This document shows positions 20,691 to 30,512 of a DNA stretch of 64,000 nt, piece by piece. The position numbers and the translations under genes were made by a program. This DNA is from Blattabacterium cuenoti (GTDB taxonomy: Bacteria; Bacteroidota; Bacteroidia; Flavobacteriales; Blattabacteriaceae), in contig NZ_CP060245.1 in NCBI RefSeq assembly GCF_014252455.1, positions 544,468 through 608,467 of the forward strand. Reading direction: 5' to 3'. The notes beneath the pieces were generated by a model. The model was not told the DNA's origin, searched no databases, and saw only the letters and a program-made list of their open reading frames with translations. Position 1 is the first letter of the stretch. Every line of letters begins with the position of its first letter.

Positions 20691-23309
20691 TTAAATAATA
20701 TTCATTAATTCTTTTTTTCTAAATACGACCCCTTGTTCTTTAAAAAAATCTATTATAATTTTATGTTTATTATGGATGTTTCCTTTTAGAATTTCTTTAG
20801 AAAGATTATTTAAAATATCATGTTGAATAACCCTTTTTAAGGGTCTTGCTCCAAAGATAGGATCATATCCTCTTTCAGATAAATAAGTTACTAATTCATT
20901 AGTAACTTCTATTCGTATATTTTTTTTTTCTAAAAATTTTTCTAATTTTTTTATTTGTAATTTTACAATATTTTTAATTTCTTTTCTAGTAAGAGGTTTA
21001 AATAAAATAATTTCGTCTATACGATTAATGAATTCTGGTCTAACAATATTTTTTAATAAATCTATTAAAGTTTTTTTTGTCGTTTCCATTCTATTAAAAG
21101 AAAATATATTGTGATCTAAATTTTCATGAATCATATCTGATCCTATATTAGAGGTCATAATAATAATAGTATTAGTAAAATTTACAACACGACCCTTATT
21201 ATCTGTTAATCTTCCATCATCTAAAACTTGTAATAAAATATTAAATATATCTAAATGAGCTTTTTCTATTTCATCTAATAATATAACACTATAAGGACGA
21301 CGACGTATAGATTCTGTTAATTGTCCACTTTCATCATATCCAATATATCCAGGAGGTGCTCCAATTAATCGACTAATAGAATGACGTTCTTGATACTCAC
21401 TCATATCTATACGAACCATATTATTTTCGTTATCAAATAAATATTCAGCTAAAGTTTTAGCTAATTCTGTTTTTCCTACTCCTGTACTACCCATAAAAAG
21501 AAAAGATCCTATTGGTTTTTTTTCATCTTGTAGTCCAGCTCTAGAACGTCTTATTGCGTTAGATATAGATTGAATAGCTTCATCTTGACCTATAACTCTT
21601 TCATGTAATTTTTTTTCTAAAAATAATAGTTTTTCTTTTTCACTTTTTAACATTTTTGTAATTGGAATACCAGTCCATTTGGATACTATTTGTGCTATTT
21701 CTTCTTTAGAAACTTCTTCTTGTATCATTCTTTTTCCTTTAGTTTCTTTTTTTTTTAATTTTATTTCAAATAATTTAACTTTATTTTCTTCTTCTTTAAT
21801 TTTTCCATATCTTAATTCAGCAACTTTTCCATAAAATCCTAATCTTTCTGCTTTTTCTGCTTCTAATTTAAAATTTTCTATTTTATTCTTAGATTTTTGT
21901 ATTCCATCTACTAAATCTTTTTCACTTTGCCATTGTAATTCTAATTTTATTTTTTGTTCATTAAATTTTTCTAATTTTTTTTTTAGAAAAATTAATTGTT
22001 TTTCATCATTTTCTCTTTTTATTGCTTCTATTTGAATTTCTATTTGCATAATTTTTCGATGAAGTACATCTAATTCTTCTGGTTTAGAATTAATTTCCAT
22101 TCTTAATTTTGAAGCAGCTTCATCAATAAGATCAATAGCTTTATCTGGAAGATATCGTTCATTAATATATCTTTTAGATAATTCTACTGCAGCTATAATA
22201 GATTCATCTTTAATCCTTACTTTATGATAATTTTCATATTTATCTTTAATTCCACGTAATATAGATATAGAATTATTTATAGAAGGTTCATTAATATATA
22301 CTTGTTGAAATCTTCTTTCTAAGGCTTTATCAAGCCTAAAATATTTTTGATATTCATTTAATGTAGTAGCACCTATAGCTCTTAATTCTCCTCTTGCTAA
22401 TGCAGGTTTTAAAATATTAGCTGCATCCATAGATCCTTCACCAGATCCTGCACTTACTAAAGTATGTATTTCATCAATAAATAAAATAATTTCTCCATCA
22501 GAAGAAATAACTTCTTTAATAACGTATTTTAAACGTTCTTCAAATTCTCCTTTATATTTAGCCCCTGCAATAATAGATGCCATATCTAAAGAAAAAACTT
22601 TTTTATTTTTTAAATTATCAGGAATGTCTCCATTAATAATCCGATGAGATATCCCTTCAGCAATTGCTGTTTTTCCGACTCCTGGTTCTCCAATTAAAAT
22701 AGGATTATTTTTAGTTCTTCTAGATAAAATTTGTAAAACTCTTCGTATTTCTTCATCACGTCCAATAACAGGATCTAATTTTCCTTTGTTTGCCCATTTA
22801 TTTAAATTTTTTGCATATTTTTCTAAAATATTAAAATTATTTTCTGAATTTTTATAAATTGTATGTCCATTTTTTTTTCTAAATATTTCAATAATTTGTT
22901 TCAATTTTTTTTCAGTAATACCTTGATCTTTTAATAATTGAGATGTTTTATCAACACTCATAAAAATAGCATAAAAAATATGTTCAATAGAAATAAATTT
23001 ATCTTTAAATATTTTAGCATATATTTCCGCTTTATTTAACATTTTTATCACATTATTACTTAAATGCAGTATAATTTTTCCACTAATAATTTTAGGATAT
23101 GTAGCTATAATTTTTTCTAATTCCATTAAAATTAATCTATTATTTAAATTCAGTTTTTTTAAAAAAAAAGAAATTAAATTATCTTCTAATTCTAAGAAAG
23201 ATTTTAATATATGTGCATTTTCAATAGATTGTTGATCATATTTTATAGCAATACGTTGTGCTTCCTGTATAATTTCTTGAGATTTAATAGTAAATTTATT
23301 ATAATTCAT
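20691..23309 (-). CDS. clpB: Disaggregase chaperone ClpB
   Basis: Hexameric AAA+ chaperone that extracts polypeptides from aggregates together with DnaK. It has the N-terminal Clp repeats and a first AAA+ module with GEPGVGKTAIAEG and ILFIDEIHTL. A middle coiled coil follows, rich in Lys and Glu (about residues 400-525). The second AAA+ module has GSTGVGKTELAKTLAEYLF and VILLDEIEKAH. Length 872 is normal. No sigma-32-type promoter is visible upstream, as expected for Bacteroidota. Retention of disaggregases is typical of symbionts whose proteins carry destabilising substitutions. Confidence 0.97.
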   Translation of the reverse strand: MNYNKFTIKSQEIIQEAQRIAIKYDQQSIENAHILKSFLELEDNLISFFLKKLNLNNRLILMELEKIIATYPKIISGKIILHLSNNVIKMLNKAEIYAKIFKDKFISIEHIFYAIFMSVDKTSQLLKDQGITEKKLKQIIEIFRKKNGHTIYKNSENNFNILEKYAKNLNKWANKGKLDPVIGRDEEIRRVLQILSRRTKNNPILIGEPGVGKTAIAEGISHRIINGDIPDNLKNKKVFSLDMASIIAGAKYKGEFEERLKYVIKEVISSDGEIILFIDEIHTLVSAGSGEGSMDAANILKPALARGELRAIGATTLNEYQKYFRLDKALERRFQQVYINEPSINNSISILRGIKDKYENYHKVRIKDESIIAAVELSKRYINERYLPDKAIDLIDEAASKLRMEINSKPEELDVLHRKIMQIEIQIEAIKRENDEKQLIFLKKKLEKFNEQKIKLELQWQSEKDLVDGIQKSKNKIENFKLEAEKAERLGFYGKVAELRYGKIKEEENKVKLFEIKLKKKETKGKRMIQEEVSKEEIAQIVSKWTGIPITKMLKSEKEKLLFLEKKLHERVIGQDEAIQSISNAIRRSRAGLQDEKKPIGSFLFMGSTGVGKTELAKTLAEYLFDNENNMVRIDMSEYQERHSISRLIGAPPGYIGYDESGQLTESIRRRPYSVILLDEIEKAHLDIFNILLQVLDDGRLTDNKGRVVNFTNTIIIMTSNIGSDMIHENLDHNIFSFNRMETTKKTLIDLLKNIVRPEFINRIDEIILFKPLTRKEIKNIVKLQIKKLEKFLEKKNIRIEVTNELVTYLSERGYDPIFGARPLKRVIQHDILNNLSKEILKGNIHNKHKIIIDFFKEQGVVFRKKELMNII

Positions 23310-23396
23310 ATATAATAATTCAATTTATCAATGATAAAATTTTTGTATTTTTTATATTTTTTTTATTAGATAACTTTTATTTTACATTAAATATAT

Positions 23397-24488
23397 ATGA
23401 TAAAAAAAGAAGAAATAAAGTTTCTTTCAGAAAAAATTAATAAAATTTATAATACTCTTAATATAAAAAAAATAAAAATATATATTGAAGATGAACAAAA
23501 AAAATTTTTGACTCCTAATTTTTGGAAAAATTCTTTAAAATATAAAAAATCTTTTAAACGGTTACATATTATGAAAACATGTATAAAAGATTTTTTTAAA
23601 TTAAAAAATTCTTTAGAAGAATTAGAAATTATATATTCTTTATCTAAAGAAGAAAACCTTGAAAAAGAATTTCAAATACAATTATCTAAAACTCATCAAT
23701 TATTATTAAAATTAGAATTAAAAAATCTCCTTTCAGAAAAAGAAGATATGTTAAATGCTATATTACAAATATCTGCTGGAGCAGGTGGAACTGAAAGTTG
23801 TGATTGGTCTTCTATGTTAATGAGAATGTATATTATGTGGAGTGAAAAAAATAAATATACTATTAAACATATTAATTTTATTCCTGGAGATATTACAGGA
23901 ATTAAATCTATTACTTTAGAAATTAATGGATTATATGCTTTTGGATATTTAAAAGGTGAAAATGGAGTTCATCGATTAATTAGAATTTCTCCTTTTGACA
24001 CTAATTCTAAACGTCATACTTCTTTTTCTTCTGTTTCTGTATATCCTTTAATAGATGAGAATATCAATATAAAATTAAAATTATCTGATATTAAATGGGA
24101 TACTTTTAGATCTAGTGGAGCAGGTGGACAAAATGTAAATAAAGTAGAAACAGGAGTAAGATTATATCACATTCCTACAGGTATTATTATTGAGAATACA
24201 GAAACACGTTCTCAAATAAAAAATAGACAAAAAGCTTTACAAATTTTAAAATCAAAATTATTTCAAATAGAAATGATTAAAAAAAATGAAAAAAAAAATA
24301 AAATTAAATCTAAAAAAAAAAAAATTGAATGGGGATCTCAAATAAGAAATTATATTATGCATCCTTATAAATTAGTAAAAGATTTACGTACAGGTTATGA
24401 AACTACAAATATTAATTCTGTTATGAATGGAAATATAGATATATTTTTAAAAAAATTTTTAATTTATAATAATAAAAAAATTATATAA
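23397..24488 (+). CDS. prfB: Peptide chain release factor 2, without the programmed frameshift
   Basis: Terminates translation at UAA and UGA. The anticodon-like motif SPF is in [15 protein letters not shown] and the catalytic GGQ in [17 protein letters not shown]. The 363 residues read in one frame. Most bacterial prfB genes have an in-frame UGA after about 25 codons with a CUU-UGA-C slippery site. Here the corresponding place (codons 21-22, CTT-AAT at 23457-23462, just before the helix leading to TPNFWKN) has no stop, so the autoregulatory shift is absent. It is the first gene of a tightly packed group prfB-speA-speB-cmk-fabG-menD, with gaps of at most 25 bases. Confidence 0.96.
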   Translation: MIKKEEIKFLSEKINKIYNTLNIKKIKIYIEDEQKKFLTPNFWKNSLKYKKSFKRLHIMKTCIKDFFKLKNSLEELEIIYSLSKEENLEKEFQIQLSKTHQLLLKLELKNLLSEKEDMLNAILQISAGAGGTESCDWSSMLMRMYIMWSEKNKYTIKHINFIPGDITGIKSITLEINGLYAFGYLKGENGVHRLIRISPFDTNSKRHTSFSSVSVYPLIDENINIKLKLSDIKWDTFRSSGAGGQNVNKVETGVRLYHIPTGIIIENTETRSQIKNRQKALQILKSKLFQIEMIKKNEKKNKIKSKKKKIEWGSQIRNYIMHPYKLVKDLRTGYETTNINSVMNGNIDIFLKKFLIYNNKKII

Positions 24489-24503
24489 CTAATTTTAATT
24501 TAA

Positions 24504-25895
24504 ATGAAAATTAAATATTATGATCTTATCCATCAAACTTTTGATTTTCCATCCGAAGAATTTACTATTAAAAATAATTTTTTAGAATTTCATGGAATTT
24601 CTTTAATAGATCTTATTAAAAAATATGGAACTCCTTTAAAATTTACTTATTTACCAAAAATTTCTCAAAATATACAAAAAGCTAAAAAATGGTTTAAAAA
24701 AGCCATTCATTATCATAAATATAATAATAAATATACTTATTGTTATTGTACAAAAAGTTCTCATTTTTCCTTTGTATTAGAGGAAGCTTTAAAAAATAAT
24801 ATTAGTATTGAAACTTCATATGCTTATGATATAGAAATTGTTAAAAATCTTTATCAAAAAGGTAAAACAAATAAAAATATTGAAGTTATTTGTAATGGAT
24901 TTAAAACTCATAATTATATAGAAAATATATCAAATTTAATTAATTCTGGTTTTTATAATACTATTCCTATATTAGATAATATTGATGAATTAGAAAAATT
25001 AAATTTTTTTATTCATTCTCCTTTTAAATTAGGAATTCGTATTGCTTCTGAAGAAGAACCAAAATTTGAATTTTATACTTCACGTTTAGGAATAGGTTAT
25101 AAAGATATCATTGTTTTTTATTTAAATAAAATAAAAAATAATCCTAAAATAGAATTAAAAATGTTACATTTCTTTATTAATACTGGAATTAAAGATACAG
25201 CATACTATTGGAATGAACTTTTTAAATGTTTACATATTTACGCTAAATTAAAAAAAATTTCTCCAGAATTAGATATTTTGAATATAGGAGGAGGTTTTCC
25301 TATTAAAACATCTATGTCATTTCAATATAATTATGAATATATGACTAATGAAATTATTTATCAAATAAAAAATTTTTGCAAAAAAGAAAATATTTCAGAA
25401 CCACATATATATACGGAATTTGGAACTTATACAGTAGGAGAAAGTGGTGGAATAATCTATAAAATACTTAGTCAAAAAAAACAAAATGATAGAGAAAAAT
25501 GGAATATGATAGATAGTTCTTTTATGACTACATTACCTGATACCTGGGCTATAAGTAGAAGATTTATTATGATGGCAATTAATCGTTGGAATGATTCTTA
25601 TGAAAGAGTATTTTTAGGAGGACTTACTTGTGATAGTGATGATTATTATAATTCAGAACAACATATTAATGCTATTTATCTTCCTTATTTTCATAAAAAA
25701 ATTCCCCTTTATATTGGTTTTTTTAATACAGGAGCCTATCAAGATACTATTAGTGGATATGGAGGCGTTCATCATTGCTTAATCCCACAACCTATTCATA
25801 TTCTTATTAATCAAAATAAAGAAAAAAAATTTTTTTATAAAATTTTTCGTAATTCTCAAAATCCTGAAGAAATATTAAAAATATTAGGATATTAA
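24504..25895 (+). CDS. speA: Arginine decarboxylase, biosynthetic (PLP-dependent, Bacteroidota type)
   Basis: Converts arginine to agmatine and CO2. It belongs to the short SpeA form of Bacteroidota (463 residues, against about 650 in E. coli). The PLP-binding lysine is in YCYCTKSSHF. Also present are IRIASEEEPKFEFYTSRLG, the glycine-rich phosphate-binding LNIGGGFPIKT, and the C-terminal barrel with LGGLTCDSDDYYN, which carries the catalytic cysteine. It is immediately followed (12 bases) by speB, so arginine would go to putrescine plus urea. Confidence 0.94.
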   Translation: MKIKYYDLIHQTFDFPSEEFTIKNNFLEFHGISLIDLIKKYGTPLKFTYLPKISQNIQKAKKWFKKAIHYHKYNNKYTYCYCTKSSHFSFVLEEALKNNISIETSYAYDIEIVKNLYQKGKTNKNIEVICNGFKTHNYIENISNLINSGFYNTIPILDNIDELEKLNFFIHSPFKLGIRIASEEEPKFEFYTSRLGIGYKDIIVFYLNKIKNNPKIELKMLHFFINTGIKDTAYYWNELFKCLHIYAKLKKISPELDILNIGGGFPIKTSMSFQYNYEYMTNEIIYQIKNFCKKENISEPHIYTEFGTYTVGESGGIIYKILSQKKQNDREKWNMIDSSFMTTLPDTWAISRRFIMMAINRWNDSYERVFLGGLTCDSDDYYNSEQHINAIYLPYFHKKIPLYIGFFNTGAYQDTISGYGGVHHCLIPQPIHILINQNKEKKFFYKIFRNSQNPEEILKILGY

Positions 25896-25907
25896 AAAAT
25901 ATTTTTT

Positions 25908-26783
25908 ATGAAAAAAAAAACATTTGCAAATATTCCTAAAAAATATGCAACAATGAAAAAATCTCAAATAGTCCTTATTCCAGTTCCTTATGATTATACA
26001 TCTACATGGAAAAAAGGATCTAAAAAAGGACCTAATTCCTTTTTATATGCATCAAAATATATGGAATTATATGATATTGAAACCAATTCAGAAGTTTATA
26101 AAAGAGGTATTTTTATTGTTCCCCCTATTATCAATTCTTCATTTATTTCTTCAAAAAAAATGATAAAAAAAGTGTATAATATTACTAAAAAATATCTGTT
26201 ACTAAAAAAATTTGTTACTCTTATTGGAGGTGAACATTCCATATCTATAGGTAGTATTCGTGCCTTTGGAGAAAAATATAAAAATATGAGTATTCTTCAT
26301 TTAGATGCTCATGCAGATTTACGATCAATATATAATGGAAATATTTATAATCACGCATGTTCTATGCATGAAGCTTCTAAAAAATATCCTATTATACACA
26401 TAGGAATTCGTAGTATGGATATATTAGAAATGAAATATATAAAAAAAGAAAATATATTTTATGGTCATGAAATTTTTATCAATGATTTATGGATGGATAA
26501 AGCAATTACAAGACTTTCTAAAAATGTATTTTTAAGTATAGATATCGATGTTTTTGATCCAAGTATAACTCCTTCAACAGGAACTCCAGAACCAGGAGGA
26601 ATGTTATGGTATCAAACTTTAAAATTTTTAAAAATGGTTTTTGAAAAAAAAAAAGTTATAGGATTTGATATTGTTGAACTTTTACCTAATAAAAAAGAAT
26701 CTTCTACAGATTTTTTAGTAGTTAAACTTTATTATAAATTATTATCATATAAATATGAATTAATGACTTATAAAAAAACATGA
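25908..26783 (+). CDS. speB: Agmatinase / ureohydrolase
   Basis: Mn-dependent ureohydrolase splitting agmatine to putrescine and urea. All metal ligands are visible: GGEHSISIG, LHLDAHADLR with DAHAD, and SIDIDVFDPSITPSTGTPEP with D-x-D. Arginase and agmatinase share this core; the adjacent speA favours agmatinase. The 291-residue length fits. In Blattabacterium, urea is known to be split by a urease for nitrogen recycling, so this pair may feed it (inference; urease genes are not in this window). Its TGA overlaps the cmk start by four bases. Confidence 0.9.
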   Translation: MKKKTFANIPKKYATMKKSQIVLIPVPYDYTSTWKKGSKKGPNSFLYASKYMELYDIETNSEVYKRGIFIVPPIINSSFISSKKMIKKVYNITKKYLLLKKFVTLIGGEHSISIGSIRAFGEKYKNMSILHLDAHADLRSIYNGNIYNHACSMHEASKKYPIIHIGIRSMDILEMKYIKKENIFYGHEIFINDLWMDKAITRLSKNVFLSIDIDVFDPSITPSTGTPEPGGMLWYQTLKFLKMVFEKKKVIGFDIVELLPNKKESSTDFLVVKLYYKLLSYKYELMTYKKT

Positions 26784-27496
26784 ATAAAAAAATGATTATA
26801 GCTATAGATGGATATTCATCTTCTGGAAAAAGTACTTTAGCTAAAAATCTATCTAACAAATTAAAATATGATTATATAGATACAGGTGCTATGTATAGAT
26901 GTATAGCTTTATTAGGTATTAGAAAAAACATTTTTAATAGCGATTTATGGAATATAACAAATTTTATTCCTTTAATAAAAAATATTAAATTTCAATTTAA
27001 ATATAATAAAAAATATAATAAGACAGATATTATTTTCAATAATGAAAATGTAAAATCTAAAATACGTTCAATAAAAATAGAAAATAAAGTTAGTTTAATT
27101 GCTAGAATACCAGAAATTCGTAATGAATTAACTATCATACAAAAAAATTTTGAAAATAAAAAAGGAATTGTAATGGATGGAAGAGATATTGGTTCTATAA
27201 TTTTTCCTCAATCAGAATTAAAAATTTTTATGAAAGGATCTATAGAAGTTCGTGCTTATAGAAGATATCAAAATTTTAAAAAAATAGGACAAAATATTTC
27301 TTTTGAAAGAATAAAAAAAAATCTTTTATTGAGAGATATGATAGATATTTCTCGTAAAAATTCTCCTTTAAAAAAATCTATTAATTCTATAGAAATAGAT
27401 AATACTTTTCTAAGTAGAGAAGAACAATTAAATTTTATATTAAAAATTATAAATAATTATCATAAAAAAAAATATGGATATGAAACTATTACATAA
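26780..27496 (+). CDS. cmk: Cytidylate kinase
   Basis: Phosphorylates CMP and dCMP to the diphosphates. The P-loop is IAIDGYSSSGKSTLAKNL at the N-terminus. YIDTGAMYRCIAL, VMDGRDIGSIIFP and a C-terminal lid with LLRDMIDISRKNSPLKKS follow. Length is 238. It overlaps speB (ATGA) upstream and fabG downstream by 23 bases, indicating cotranscription and probably translational coupling. Confidence 0.95.
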   Translation: MNKKMIIAIDGYSSSGKSTLAKNLSNKLKYDYIDTGAMYRCIALLGIRKNIFNSDLWNITNFIPLIKNIKFQFKYNKKYNKTDIIFNNENVKSKIRSIKIENKVSLIARIPEIRNELTIIQKNFENKKGIVMDGRDIGSIIFPQSELKIFMKGSIEVRAYRRYQNFKKIGQNISFERIKKNLLLRDMIDISRKNSPLKKSINSIEIDNTFLSREEQLNFILKIINNYHKKKYGYETIT

Positions 27497-28214
27497 TAAA
27501 ATAGCAATAGTTACAGGTGGATCAGGTGATATTGGAGAATATATTGTAAAAACATTTGTAAAACATGGAGCATATGTTATATTTACTTTTTGTAAATCAA
27601 AACAAAAAGCAAATAAATTAACTTTTGAATTAAAAAATTATGTAGAATCTTACGAAATTAATTTGAATAATTTTAATGATTCCAAAAATTTTATTCAAAA
27701 AATTATTAAAAAATTTGGAAATATCGATATATTAGTTAATAATGCAGGAATTATAAAAGATAATTTTTTATTAAGAATGTCTGAAAAAACTTGGGATAAA
27801 GTTATTAAAACTAATATTTATTCTATTTTTAATATCACTAAATATGTTATAGCCCCCATGATTAAACAAAAAAAAGGAAGCATTATTAATATGAGTTCTG
27901 TAATAGGAATAACAGGAAATTCTGGACAATCTAATTATGCAGCATCTAAAGCTGGAATTATTGGATTTACTAAATCTATAGCTAAAGAATTAGGAAAAAA
28001 AAATATTCGTTGTAATGTCATCGCTCCTGGTTATATATCTACAAAAATGAATGATCATTTTTCATTAAAAATAAAAGAAAATTGGATTAAAAATATTCCA
28101 TTAAAAAGAGCAGGATCTCCTCAAGATATAGCTAATTGTAGCTTATTTTTAGCTTCTGATTTATCTAATTATATTACTGGATCTGTATTAAATGTTAATG
28201 GTGGTTTGATTTAA
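27474..28214 (+). CDS. fabG: 3-oxoacyl-[acyl-carrier-protein] reductase
   Basis: NADPH-dependent reductase of the fatty acid elongation cycle, of the short-chain dehydrogenase family. The cofactor motif is TGGSGDIGEY, the NNAG motif is in ILVNNAGIIKDN, and the catalytic set is Ser in NMSSVIG plus Tyr and Lys in SNYAASKAGIIG. The C-terminal GSVLNVNGGL is typical. ATG at 27474 gives MDMKLL; the second ATG two codons later is equally plausible. Length is about 246. It lies inside the prfB-to-menD group. Confidence 0.94.
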   Translation: MDMKLLHNKIAIVTGGSGDIGEYIVKTFVKHGAYVIFTFCKSKQKANKLTFELKNYVESYEINLNNFNDSKNFIQKIIKKFGNIDILVNNAGIIKDNFLLRMSEKTWDKVIKTNIYSIFNITKYVIAPMIKQKKGSIINMSSVIGITGNSGQSNYAASKAGIIGFTKSIAKELGKKNIRCNVIAPGYISTKMNDHFSLKIKENWIKNIPLKRAGSPQDIANCSLFLASDLSNYITGSVLNVNGGLI

Positions 28215-28239
28215 TAGGATTAGATATTATTATATCCTG

Positions 28240-29925
28240 ATGATATATTCTAATAAAAAAATTGTACAAAGTTTAGGAGAAATTTTAATAGCAAAATCTA
28301 TTAATCAAATAATTATTTCTCCAGGATCTAGAAATGCTCCAATTATTATACATTTTACACAAAATAAATTTTTTAAAACTTATAGTATTGTTGACGAACG
28401 TTGTGCTGGTTTTTTTGCTTTAGGAATTGCACAACAAATTAAAAAACCTGTAGTACTTAGCTGTACCTCTGGATCTGCTGTCGTTAATTATTATCCTGCA
28501 GTCACAGAAGCATTTTATCAAAAAATGCCTCTTATTTTTATTACAGCAGATCGTCCTCAAGAAATTGTAGATATATTTGAAGGACAAACTATTTATCAAA
28601 AAAATATTTTTAAAAATCATGTAGTAACTTCTATACAATTAACAGAAGATGAATCTAAAATAGGATTATGGTATAATGATCGATTAATTAATGAATCAAT
28701 TAATAATTGTATTTTAACAAATAAACCAATACATATAAATATTCCTTTTTCAGAACCTCTTTATGGAACTACTAATTTTTTACAAGTAAAACCTAAAATT
28801 ATTCATTCTTTCTCTATAAAAAATTATTTTTATAAAACTAAATATTATAAAAAACAAAAATATATATGGAAAAAATCCAAAAAAAAAATGATTTTATTAG
28901 GTTTATATCATTCAAAAAAAAAAATGGAAAAATTTTTAAAAAAATTAAATATAGATCCTTCTATTGTAATTTTTACAGATAATACATCTAATATCGATGG
29001 ACATTTATTTTTTTCTTGCATAGATAAACTAATTGTAAATATGAAAGACCAAGATTGGATTCAATTTAAACCTCATATTTTATTAACTATTGGTGTAAAT
29101 ATTTTATCAAAAAAAATTAAATTCTTTTTAAGAAAATATCCTCCGAAATATCATTGGCATATAGAAGATAATTTAAAAAATTATCCAGATACTTATTATC
29201 AATTAACTCATTTTTTTCCTATAAAACCAGAAATATTTTTTAATTTTTTTTATACTAATGATTTAATTGATTCAGATTATAAACATAAATGGGAAATATT
29301 AAGAATAAATTTAAAAAAAAAAAATAATTTTTTTCTAAAAAAAGAAAAAAGTTTTTCAGATCTTAAAGTATTATTTTTAATTTTTAAATTTATTCCAGAT
29401 CATTCTATTTTGCAATTAGGAAATAGTACTATCATACGATATTATCAACTTTTTGATGAAAAAAGATCTACAATACAATCATATTGTAATAGAGGAACAT
29501 CAGGAATAGATGGATCTCTTTCTACTGCTATAGGTTTTTCTGTAAATAGTAAAAAAAGAGTAACTATAATTATTGGAGATATAAGTTTTTTTTACGATAG
29601 TAATGCTTTATGGAATAATTATATACCAAATAATTTTAGAATTATATTAATTAATAATGGAGGAGGAAATATTTTTAATATTATAAAAGAAAAAAAATTA
29701 TCTAAAAAAGTAATTAATTTTTTTGTAACGAAACATATTTTTACTGCAAAAAAAATTTGTGAAATGTATAATTTTAAATATAAAAAAGTATCCAATATTT
29801 TTTCTTTAAAAAAAAGTTTATCCATTTTTTGGAATACATCAAATTCCCCTTTTCTCTTAGAGGTAAATACTAAACCGTATAATAATGCTAAAATTTTTAA
29901 AAAATATTTATCATATCTTTCTTAA
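28240..29925 (+). CDS. menD: 2-succinyl-5-enolpyruvyl-6-hydroxy-3-cyclohexene-1-carboxylate synthase (SEPHCHC synthase)
   Basis: Thiamine-diphosphate enzyme that adds a succinyl-semialdehyde unit from 2-oxoglutarate to isochorismate, the first committed step of menaquinone synthesis. Motifs: SPGSRNAPIIIHF near the N-terminus, VDERCAGFFALGIAQ with the ThDP-activating glutamate, TSGSAVVNYYPAVTEA, and in the C-terminal domain NRGTSGIDGSLSTAIGF and the GDISFFYDSNAL-to-INNGGGNIF ThDP/Mg motif. At 561 residues it is complete. It is the last gene of the group, and its 3' end runs 29 bases into the convergent sanA-like gene. Confidence 0.94.
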   Translation: MIYSNKKIVQSLGEILIAKSINQIIISPGSRNAPIIIHFTQNKFFKTYSIVDERCAGFFALGIAQQIKKPVVLSCTSGSAVVNYYPAVTEAFYQKMPLIFITADRPQEIVDIFEGQTIYQKNIFKNHVVTSIQLTEDESKIGLWYNDRLINESINNCILTNKPIHINIPFSEPLYGTTNFLQVKPKIIHSFSIKNYFYKTKYYKKQKYIWKKSKKKMILLGLYHSKKKMEKFLKKLNIDPSIVIFTDNTSNIDGHLFFSCIDKLIVNMKDQDWIQFKPHILLTIGVNILSKKIKFFLRKYPPKYHWHIEDNLKNYPDTYYQLTHFFPIKPEIFFNFFYTNDLIDSDYKHKWEILRINLKKKNNFFLKKEKSFSDLKVLFLIFKFIPDHSILQLGNSTIIRYYQLFDEKRSTIQSYCNRGTSGIDGSLSTAIGFSVNSKKRVTIIIGDISFFYDSNALWNNYIPNNFRIILINNGGGNIFNIIKEKKLSKKVINFFVTKHIFTAKKICEMYNFKYKKVSNIFSLKKSLSIFWNTSNSPFLLEVNTKPYNNAKIFKKYLSYLS

Positions 29926-30502
29926 GAAGAAAAAGATTCCATAAAACTTTAATTCTAGCAAAAATTTCTCTTAATTGTATTTTAAAATCAAAAGAAAGAC
30001 TTTTTGCATTAAAACCTATAACATCTAATCCTAAAAATTTACTAATAAAAATAGCTCTTTCATTATGAAATTTTTGAGAAATAATAGTAAATTTTTTTTT
30101 ATTAAATATTTTATATACTCTTAATATAGAATGTAGAGTACTGATACCAAAAAAATCTTCATATATTAAATATCCAGGAACTCCTTTTTTCATTAATTCT
30201 TTTTTCATCATTTTTGGTTCATTATAATTTTTATTTCTGTTATCTCCACTAACAATAATATAACGAATCTTTTTATGAACAAAAAGTAAATAAGCCGCAT
30301 CTATTCTATATTTAAAATAAGCATTTACACCACCTCCATATAAATATTTAGAAGTACCTAAAACAACACCAAATTTATTATATGGGATTTTATTAATACT
30401 ATCATAACTATTTTTTATGGAGCATAAACTTATTCCAATATAACAAAAAATAATAAAAAAAGATGTAATAAAAAATATCTGTTTTATTTTTAATAAAAAA
30501 TA
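29897..30502 (-). CDS. sanA: SanA-like (DUF218/YdcF family) membrane-anchored protein, start codon unclear
   Basis: The open frame runs from just after a TAG at 30503-30505 to 29897, about 201 residues. Motifs are typical of SanA: a hydrophobic N-terminal anchor (IFFITSFFIIFCYIG), then VVLGTSKYLYGGGVNAYFKY, RIDAAYLLF, YIIVSGDNRNKNYNEPKMM, GVPGYLIYEDF, TIISQKFHNERA and LREIFARIKV. Family members affect envelope barrier function; the biochemistry is unknown. No ATG, GTG or TTG lies before the conserved region. The first in-frame ATG is at 30211, deep inside the domain, so initiation must use ATT or ATA, or the gene is decaying. It follows secA closely on the same strand. Confidence 0.75.
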   Translation of the reverse strand, partial: YFLLKIKQIFFITSFFIIFCYIGISLCSIKNSYDSINKIPYNKFGVVLGTSKYLYGGGVNAYFKYRIDAAYLLFVHKKIRYIIVSGDNRNKNYNEPKMMKKELMKKGVPGYLIYEDFFGISTLHSILRVYKIFNKKKFTIISQKFHNERAIFISKFLGLDVIGFNAKSLSFDFKIQLREIFARIKVLWNLFLLKKDMINIF

Positions 30503-30512
30503 CTATCGTTAA

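Noticed and set aside
28420..29825. Two leftward frames of about 70 codons inside menD
   Set aside because: They are antisense to the ThDP-binding motifs of menD and show no family pattern.
30211..30502. Treating the sanA-like gene as starting at ATG 30211
   Set aside because: Clear family motifs (VVLGTSK, RIDAA, VSGDN) lie upstream in the same frame, so that ATG is internal.
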